Below, piece by piece: positions 56,215-64,000 of a stretch of 64,000 nucleotides of DNA. The stretch covers positions 687,001-751,000 of the forward strand of contig OZ014421.1 in the NCBI GenBank assembly GCA_963965975.1, given 5' to 3'. The notes under the pieces are model-generated. The model had not been told where the DNA came from. It saw only the letters and a list, made by a program, of their open reading frames with translations, and made no database searches. This stretch comes from Xestospongia bergquistia (taxonomy: Eukaryota; Porifera; Demospongiae; Haplosclerida; Petrosiidae). Position numbers and translations under genes: made by a program. Every line of letters starts with the position of its first letter. Position 1 is the stretch's first letter.

Positions 56215-59200
56215 CCAAGCTTACAGTAGCTTCAGTATCTACAGACACAACTAGCGCTAAGCCAACACGAACTAATAGTAATAATCCAGTCCAAAAACGA
56301 CACTTGTCCTTATATGGACCTCCATATGCATCAGAAAAAGGCTTCATATTTGTTGACAACTTTTGACAGCATATGTCTTTTGATAAAGGTCCTTCAAATA
56401 ATGGTAAAGTAAGAAGATAGAAGGTGTATGGAACAATTAGTAAAATGAGTATAGCCAGTGAGAACAGAAACAATGGTATATGACAATGTCTTAGGTATGG
56501 TACAGTAGCGTCAACATACCATAACTTGAATGTGACATTATTCTCTCCCTTACATGGAACATTAATGTAATGAAGGACCAAGAAAACAGTGCGTATCAGT
56601 TTGGTGTACGAGAGAAGGATCATAGTGGCTAGTGCTGGTATTACTTGTCTTCCCATAAGTCTAACCACTTTATTGGAATATCGTGATAATATTATGATGA
56701 GTATTAGTAGAAACCAATATAGCCTGGAAAGATAAACTGTAGCCATGTCTTACTGCATGAACCCATACCGTTAATGAAACAAGTCTCGATACCCAGATCT
56801 AGATTGATCCAGGAAATGAACTGACTTAAAAAATTAATAGGACCTTCAGGAAAGAAGATGGGTTCATATATTTTGACAACATTAGTATAGAATATAAGTC
56901 CATTGATTGTACCCACAGACACAGTTAAATTTAAAGCAATGACAAAAGCTACCAGTCCTATACCAGCTAAAGCAAATGGAATGATAAGAGCTATGTAGTT
57001 ATTAGAACATTGTCCACATTTAATGGAACCTAACATGAGACTAAGTCCTTCAGCACATTGTCTACAGAGTATGCCAGATCGATTGAGAAGACATTGTGGA
57101 TCAGTAGAGATGATTTTAAATGAAACCATTCCATCATTGCAGTAATCAAAGGGGCACTTTTCATAAACAATAAAACAGTCTAAATCATTTTTATAATCTA
57201 TCCATAAATTTCCTTCTCTTGATATGTTCTGGGTATTAATGTCACAAAATGTTTCAGCATTTCTAAGTAATTCACTTGTACAGCCACAAATCCCACTATT
57301 CAACTCAAACCCTATTGGACAAGACTCTATTGTAGCATTAATAATACCTGCGAATGTGTCACTTAAGGGATCAATTGTTTCTTCAAGTGTAGCATAGACT
57401 TGCACTGTTCTTGAAAGTGCACTTGTTATATTCAACATATATGTAATGTTCATACAGTGACGAGGACTTAGTTTTATTACAATAGAATTCAATTTGTTTG
57501 GGTACTCTGTTAATTGTACTGAACCAGGTGTTATTCCATTTTGTGATCCTACAGCAGCTAATGATAATATTGAACCTCATCCCAAGCAGAACAATTTTAT
57601 TGTCATATGTCTTAGAGTAAACTGGTCTGTTTGATTCACAAAATCAGATTTGTATTGGATCAGATGAAAATATTGATAGATCTTTCTGATGAGTGTAGTT
57701 AAAAAGAGATTTAAATGTATAATAATAAAAAAGTGAAAAACAGCTATCCAAATTACTACCATATAACACATCACCTGATATGTTAGCACTATTGTTTATA
57801 AAATACAAGTGAGCTTGAGGCATGATGTCATCAAAGGTTAAATTAATTGGTTGAAAAAAGCATTGGAAGTATTCATTTCTGTTAATGACTTGTTCACAAA
57901 ATTCACAAAAGCATATTTGAATGGGATCAGATGATATTACTGATAGACTTGTATTTTGCTGAGTGTACATGTAGTTAAAAATAGATTTCAATAAATAACT
58001 GTCTGAACAGGTATCCACATTACAACCATATAACACATCACCTGATATGTTAACACTATTGTTTATAAAATTTAAGCGAGGCATGTAATTGTTGTAGCTA
58101 ATCACTTGAAAAAGCATTGTAAGAATTCAATTCTGTTAACAACTTGTGATACATTATATTCCTCCCCCAAAATGTTTGGCATGATTATTAATAAATGATA
58201 TTTTAGAACTTTCTTTAAGTAACAGATATGATGAATCATATAAAGCAATGCCTCCACCGGAAATCCCAGAATTGTTTACAAACTGATTATTTGTCATGAA
58301 GAGTAATGAACTTCTAAAACTCATTAAACCAGTGGTATTATGATAGCTGACTAAAACTTGGTCAAAAGTAATATTAGAAACATACAATAAGAACACAGCA
58401 GTTTGATATTGCTCATCTCTTTGAATGAATATGTGATTAAAATTAATAGTGACATTATTAAAATAAAATATAGGAGGGACTCCAAAAATTGTTAGAACAA
58501 CTACAGCCACTCCTGACCCACTATTGCCAGTATTGTTGTATATAATACAATTATATAAATGAACTATCCCACCATTATACCATACAAATAACAGTCCCCC
58601 ACCCAACATAGCAACATTATGTGAAAAATTGGAATTTTTAATAAAAATCTCAACTTCAGCTTCTGTCTTCTTGTTAAGATTATTATAGTATTACAAAATC
58701 ATACCACCTCCAAGATATTCGTCACTACTTAGAATAAATGCATTGCCATAACTAATACTTGTGTTGTTTATTACAAGAGATAAGTGTCCAGTGGTAATTA
58801 TCCCAAGATTTCCTCCATCATATCCAATATTACCATAGAGAATAACAAAGTTAATGTTAATTTGTAATTTGTATGCCATGTTCTCTATTTCAATACTGAG
58901 ACCACCTGCAAAAAAATCTGAAAAGTCATTTATACAATGTTTATCATTCAATCCAAATGAAAAGTTTGATCGTACAATATCAACTCCATACCAATTTTTA
59001 GTATCCACAATATCATTATATTTAAGATATGCATTGCCTATTGTACAATTACCAGGATGACGTTGATTTTGAGCAAATGATGAATCAGCTATGAGTACAT
59101 TAAAGGCATTTTGAAGAAAGAGTCCCAAACCTGAGCCATTCTGAACTGATATCCATTTCATTGTAACATTATTAATATCATAAAAAAGTGTAAGCCGATG

Positions 59201-59640
59201 TTTGTTTGTAATTCGTTGTTACCTTTAAACATACAATTTGTTATAGTTAACAATGTTAATACAACTTGTGTACTATTAGAGAACATCATACCACCAGTTG
59301 TGTAAGGACCACACTTTATCACTGAGGTAGATTGCATAATTGTCTCATGGAAGCCTTGTTCTATATGACCCAGTCCCTGTAGAGTTATATTACTTACACC
59401 ACTGATCTCCAATTTATCTTGTAGAGTATGAGTTCCCTCTAGGAAGTAGAAGATTGTATCATCAGTGAAGTAAGATGCAAAATCATCAATATAGTAGGAG
59501 AGGTTATGACAATGTAGATGAATAGAAGGGCAAGATTCTTCATTAGGAGCTGCAGAGACATAATACTCAGAAGCAGTAACATATCCACTGTAGATATACA
59601 GTATAACTGATGTTATATAATAGATATGACACCTCCTCAT
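56215..59640 (-). pseudogene. receptor-like membrane protein pseudogene P6, multiply damaged and chimeric
   Basis: From 59640 (MRRCHIYYITSVILYIYS) there are at least five lesions: two extra A near 59183 (frameshift); CAA to TAA at about 58693-58691; an extra base near 58155; a frameshift near 57565; and a missing base near 56717 in the YVWFLL segment. The gene also ends early near 56215, within the membrane block after VDTEATVSL, so the last membrane segments and tail are missing. Around 57640-58117 the ectodomain segment ending in the SSDPIQI motif is present twice: one copy resembles P5 (SYNNYMPRL, SYLLKSIFNY) and the other P3/P4 (NLTFDDIMPQA, SLFNYTHQK). This is a dead chimera of two paralog types. 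Confidence 0.85.
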
Positions 59641-60562
59641 GATATAGCAGTATTAGGTGATCTTAAAGAGTAGCTAGCATAAGAATAAAGTCATAATAAA
59701 TAATATCAATGATACATTACTTACATCTTAAAAGAAGTCCACTAGTAATCAATAAAGGTCACAAAGGATGATTATACAAGTCACAGATTATATTGATAGT
59801 TATATAATAATGACATAATATACTAACAATATAGTCCTTGTAGTATGGAGTGTATAGTACTAATAACACATATACATAAAATAAACAGATTATTGTTTAT
59901 ATTTATGGTTTATATTACAATATGTGGGTGTATTAAAACACTCACTAAAGTCATGTACACACTGCTATCATATATCAGTTAGTCATATGGTGAATAGGAT
60001 AAGTAGTGACCTGTACATTTTAAAGTTAATATGATATCAGTTTGGATTATATTACTATTAAGTCATTTTGATCCATTCATGAATATTATTTGGTTTAAAT
60101 AAATCTATTTATAATATGAATTAAAACATTATTAGTTCTGACCATTAGTTATATAAGCAGTTAATCCCACAAAGAGTAATAAATACAATATCATTTTTAG
60201 TTCTTATATCAAAATAACTTTGCTACATACAGTCAATATAATCATATATTAGTTAAATCATTCAATAAATTATTACAATGATATATAATTGTTTATTATC
60301 ATAATTTCTTAAATGTTATGATTACATACCTTTGACAATAAATTAGTTGATTATAATTAAACTATTAATAATAAAACAGCTTTTATTGACAAAAATACAA
60401 ATAATCAGTGAATGAAATCTAATAATCATTCAATGTTAGTATACACTCAGTAAAGTACATGTATAAATATCATATTATCAAAAATCACACTCTATTTAAT
60501 ACTATATAAAATACATACATTAACAAGTCAAATAATATATCTACTGAAATACATTGTCACAT
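59641..60562. repeat. P6-P7 spacer, unit of a tandem gene array
   Basis: It matches 45990-46926 over nearly its whole length, with small differences. It lacks a few bases present in the others (about 60305: CATAATTTCTTAAATG where the others have CATAATTTCCCTCTTAAATG). No gene is seen. Confidence 0.7.
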
Positions 60563-62444
60563 TCATTTCTTATGAAGAATTTCATTTTGATCATCAAGCA
60601 GAGGTTCACGTAACTCTGGCATAATAGAATATGTGATATTATTAACTGAAGATATCTTTAGTTCTATTTCATTATCATCATCAGATGGAATATTGGACTG
60701 TGTTTTAAACAATTTTTTAATTCGCTCTTGTAAACGAGACTTTAAAAATCGATCCCAGACATGATAGATCAAAATACCACAGAATACTACAGATGTTAGT
60801 GATATTAAAACTATAGTAATCACTTGTTCTTTTAAATTCATGTTTTCATTAGAAGTATGTCCATTAGTAGAAGCCAATAAAATAAGGTTAAGAATGAAGA
60901 AAAGCTCCAGACAAGCCAAAGGAAGTTGTCGATATACACCCCTCAAAGGGAGATACATGAAGATAATAACAACTAAAATAGATGTTAACACATCCAAGCT
61001 TACAATAGCTTCAGTATCTACAGAAACAACTAGCGCTAAGACAACACGAGCTAATAGTAAAAATCCAGTCCAAAAACGACACTTGTCCTTATATGGTCCT
61101 CCATATGCATCAGAAAATGGCTTCATATATGTTGACAACTTTTGATAACACATATATTTTGATAAAGGTCCTTGAAGTAATGGTAATTTTAGAAGATAGA
61201 AGGTGTATGGAACAATTAGTAAAATGAGTATAGCCAGTGAGAACAGGAACAATGGTATGTGGCAACCTCTTAGATATGGTACAGTAGCGTCAATATACCA
61301 TAACTTGAATGTGTCATTATTCTCTCCTTTACATGGAACATTGATGTAATGAAGGACCAAAAAAACAGTGCGTATCAGTTTGGTGTACGAGAGAAGGATC
61401 ATAGTGGCTAGTGCTGGTATTACTTGTCTTCCCATAAGTCGAACCACTTTGCTAGAATAACGTGATAATATTATGATGAGTATTAGTAGAAACCAAACAT
61501 AGCCTGGAAAGATAAACTGTAGCCATGTCTTACTGCAAGCACCCATACCATCAATGAAACAAGTCTCGATACCCAGATCAAGATTGATCCAGGAAATGAA
61601 CTGACTAAGAAAATGAATAGGACCTTCAAAAAAGAAGATATGTTCATATATTTTGATAACATTAGCATAGAATATAAGACCATTGATTGTACCCACAGAA
61701 ACTGTTAAGTTTAAAGTAATGACAAAAGCTACCAATGCTATACCAGCTAAAGCAAATGGAATGATAAGAGCTATGTAGTTATTAGAACATTGTCTACATT
61801 GATTGGAACCTAAAATGAGACTAAGTCCTTCAGAACATTGTCCACAAAGTATACCAGATCGACTGTGAAGACATTGCAGATCAGGAGAGATGATTTTAAA
61901 TAAAACCATGCTATCATTGCAGTAATCAAAGGGGCAGTTTTCATAAACAATAAAACAGTTTGAATCATTTTGATAACCAATCCATAAATTTCCTTTTCTT
62001 AATATGGTCTGGGTATTAATGTGACACGATATTTCATTATCTCTAAGTAATTCACTTCTACAACCACAAGTCCCACTATTCAACTCAAACCCTATTGGAC
62101 AAGACTCTATTGTAGCATAAATTATCTTAGCGAATGTGTCATTTATTGCTGTTGGAAGTGTAAGCCTAGTTCTATATGACCCAGTCCCTGTAGAGTTATA
62201 TTACTTACATCACTGATCTCCAATGTATCTTGTAGAGTATGAATTCCCTCTAGGAAGTAGAAGACTGTATCATCAATGAAGTAAGATGCAAATCATCAAT
62301 ATAGTAGGAAAGGTTATGACAAGGTAGATGAATAGAAGGGCAAGATTCTCCATTAGGAGCTGCAGAGACATAATACTCAGAAGCAGTAACATATCCACTG
62401 CAAAAGTACAACTGATGTTATATAATAGATATGACACCAGCTCA
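60563..62444 (-). pseudogene. receptor-like membrane protein P7 with a large internal deletion
   Basis: 62444-62142 encodes the family N-terminus (from ATG in AGCTCATG, 62444) but with about 9 bases changed in the signal peptide and a lost base near 62289, so it is out of frame. It then jumps near 62142 to the sequence just before the Cys stalk, deleting about 600 codons of ectodomain. The rest stays open: 62083-60563 gives 506 codons, with MNSGTCGCRSELL, the Cys stalk (CLHSRSGILCGQCSEGLSLI), the entire membrane block and the tail ending DDQNEILHKK. A stalk-plus-membrane protein could be made only from an internal start, without a signal peptide. Compared with P3 (1201 residues), half the protein is gone. 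Confidence 0.83.
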
Positions 62445-63365
62445 TGATATAACAGTATTAGATGATCTTAAAGAGTAACTAGCATAAGAAATAAAGTCAT
62501 AATAAATAATATCAATGATACATTACTTACACTAGTAATCAATAAAGGTCACAAAGGATGATTATACAAGTCACAGATTATATTGATAGTTATATAATAA
62601 TGACATAATATACTAATAATATAGTCCTTGTAGTATGGAGTGCATAGTACTAATAACACATATACATAAAATAAACAGATTATTGTTTATATTTATGGTT
62701 TATATTACAATATGTGGGTGTATTAAAACACTCACTAAAGTCATGTACACACTGCTATCATATATCAGTTAGTCATATGGTGAATAGGATAAGTAGTGAC
62801 CTGTACATTTTAAAGTTAATATGATATCAGTTTGGATTATATTACTATTAAGTCATTTTGATCCATTCATGAATATTATTTGGTTTAAATAAATCTATTT
62901 ATAATATGAATTAAAACATTATTAGTTCTGACCATTAGTTATATAAACAGTTAATCCCACAAAGAGTAATAAATACAATATCATGTTTACTTCTTATATC
63001 AAAATAACTTTGCTACATACAATCAGTATTATCATATATTAGTTAAATCATTCAATCAATTGTTACAATGATATATAATTGTTTATTATCATAATTTCCC
63101 TCTTAAATGTTATGATTACATACCTTTGACAATAAATTAGTTGATTATAATTAAACTATTAATAATAAAACAGCTTTTATCAACAAAATACAAATAGTAA
63201 TTATTAATCAGCAAATGAAAACTAATAATCATTCAATGTTAGTACACACTCAGTAAAGTACATGTATAAACATCATATTATCAAAAATCACACTCTATTT
63301 AATACTATATAAAATGCATACATTAACAAGTCAAATAATATATCTACTGAAATACATTGTCACAT
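62445..63365. repeat. P7-P8 spacer, unit of a tandem gene array
   Basis: It is very close to 59641-60562 and 45990-46926. It lacks the AAAGAAGTCC segment near 62530 present in the other copies. No gene is seen. Confidence 0.7.
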
Positions 63366-64000
63366 TCATTTCTTATGAATAATGTCATCTTGATCATCAA
63401 GCAGAGGTTCACGTAACTCTGGCATAATAGAATATGTGATATTATTAATTGAAGATATCTTTAGTTCTATTTCGTTATCATCATCAGATGGAATATTGGA
63501 CTGTGTTTTAAACAATTTTTTAATTCGCTCTTGTAAACGAGACTTTAAAAATCGATCCCAGATATGATAGATAAAAATACCACAGAATACTACAAATGTT
63601 AGTGACACTAAAATTTTAGTAAACACTTCTTTTTTTAAATTCATGTTTTCATTAGAAGTATATCTATTAGTAGAAGCCATTAAAATAAGGTTAAGAATGA
63701 AGAAAAGCTCCAGACAAGCCAAAGGAATTTGTCGATATACTCCCCTCAAAGGGAGATACATGAAGATAATAACAACTAAAATAGATTTTAACACTTCCAA
63801 ACTTAGAGTAGGTTCAGTAATTGTAGACACAACTAGCGCTAAGACAACACGAACTAATAGTAAAAATCCAGTCCAAAAACGACACTTGTCCTTATATGGT
63901 CCTCCATATGCATCAGAAAAAGGCTTCATATTTGTTGACAACTTTTGACAATGCATGTATTTTGATAGAGGTCCTTCAAGTAATGGTATAGTAAGAAGAT
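63366..64000 (-). CDS. receptor-like membrane protein P8, C-terminal part, 5' end outside window
   Basis: The minus-strand frame is open from the window end to TAA at 63366 and encodes about 211 residues that align with the last membrane segments and tail of P3 and P5: LLEGPLSKYMHCQKLS, KDKCRFWTGFLLLVRVVLAL, LPLRGVYRQIPLACLELFFI, IWDRFLKSRLQERIKKLFKT and ELREPLLDDQDDIIHKK. No damage is seen in this part. Whether the gene is whole cannot be told here. Confidence 0.88.
   Translation of the reverse strand, partial: LLTIPLLEGPLSKYMHCQKLSTNMKPFSDAYGGPYKDKCRFWTGFLLLVRVVLALVVSTITEPTLSLEVLKSILVVIIFMYLPLRGVYRQIPLACLELFFILNLILMASTNRYTSNENMNLKKEVFTKILVSLTFVVFCGIFIYHIWDRFLKSRLQERIKKLFKTQSNIPSDDDNEIELKISSINNITYSIMPELREPLLDDQDDIIHKK

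Overview
The window looks like nuclear DNA of an early-branching animal, most likely a demosponge such as Amphimedon (inference). It is strongly A+T-rich. It has eukaryotic genes with GT-AG introns, several very short (a 50-nt intron recurs in one family). It carries a clear allograft inflammatory factor 1 (AIF1) gene and expanded TRIM-NHL genes, and no bacterial-style operons, rRNA or CRISPR were seen.

Layout. (1) 1-12.3 kb and 28.1-30.4 kb, plus strand: five TRIM-NHL genes (RING, two B-boxes, coiled coil, filamin domain, NHL propeller); one is cut by the window edge, three are intact and one is a pseudogene. (2) 13.9-23.6 kb, plus strand: a tandem array of secreted cysteine-rich proteins with a fibrinogen-like segment; three are intact, one has a single nonsense codon, one is frameshifted and three are truncated or relic. 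(3) 24.0-27.7 kb, minus strand: AIF1 (six exons found, first exon unresolved) and, just upstream, three 3'-terminal exons of an unrecognised gene whose 1.6-kb intron holds arrays of a 58-bp repeat. (4) 31.9-64 kb, minus strand: eight members of a large family of receptor-like membrane proteins, with a signal peptide, a roughly 700-residue beta-helix/PMP-repeat ectodomain, a cysteine-rich stalk, a block of about 8-10 membrane segments and a short acidic tail. Three are intact, one has a single in-frame TGA, one is broken by a fresh 272-bp tandem duplication, two are heavily damaged and one runs off the window.

The three arrays all show birth-and-death evolution: near-identical flanks, segmental duplications, chimeric copies and about half the copies broken. 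The beta-helix membrane family keeps its membrane block almost constant while the ectodomain varies, as expected of recognition receptors. TRIM proteins (ubiquitin ligases), fibrinogen-like secreted proteins and AIF1 are often tied to immunity in other animals, so an innate-recognition neighbourhood is a reasonable but unproven idea. Small inverted-repeat elements, including one with 71-bp near-perfect arms, lie between the genes.
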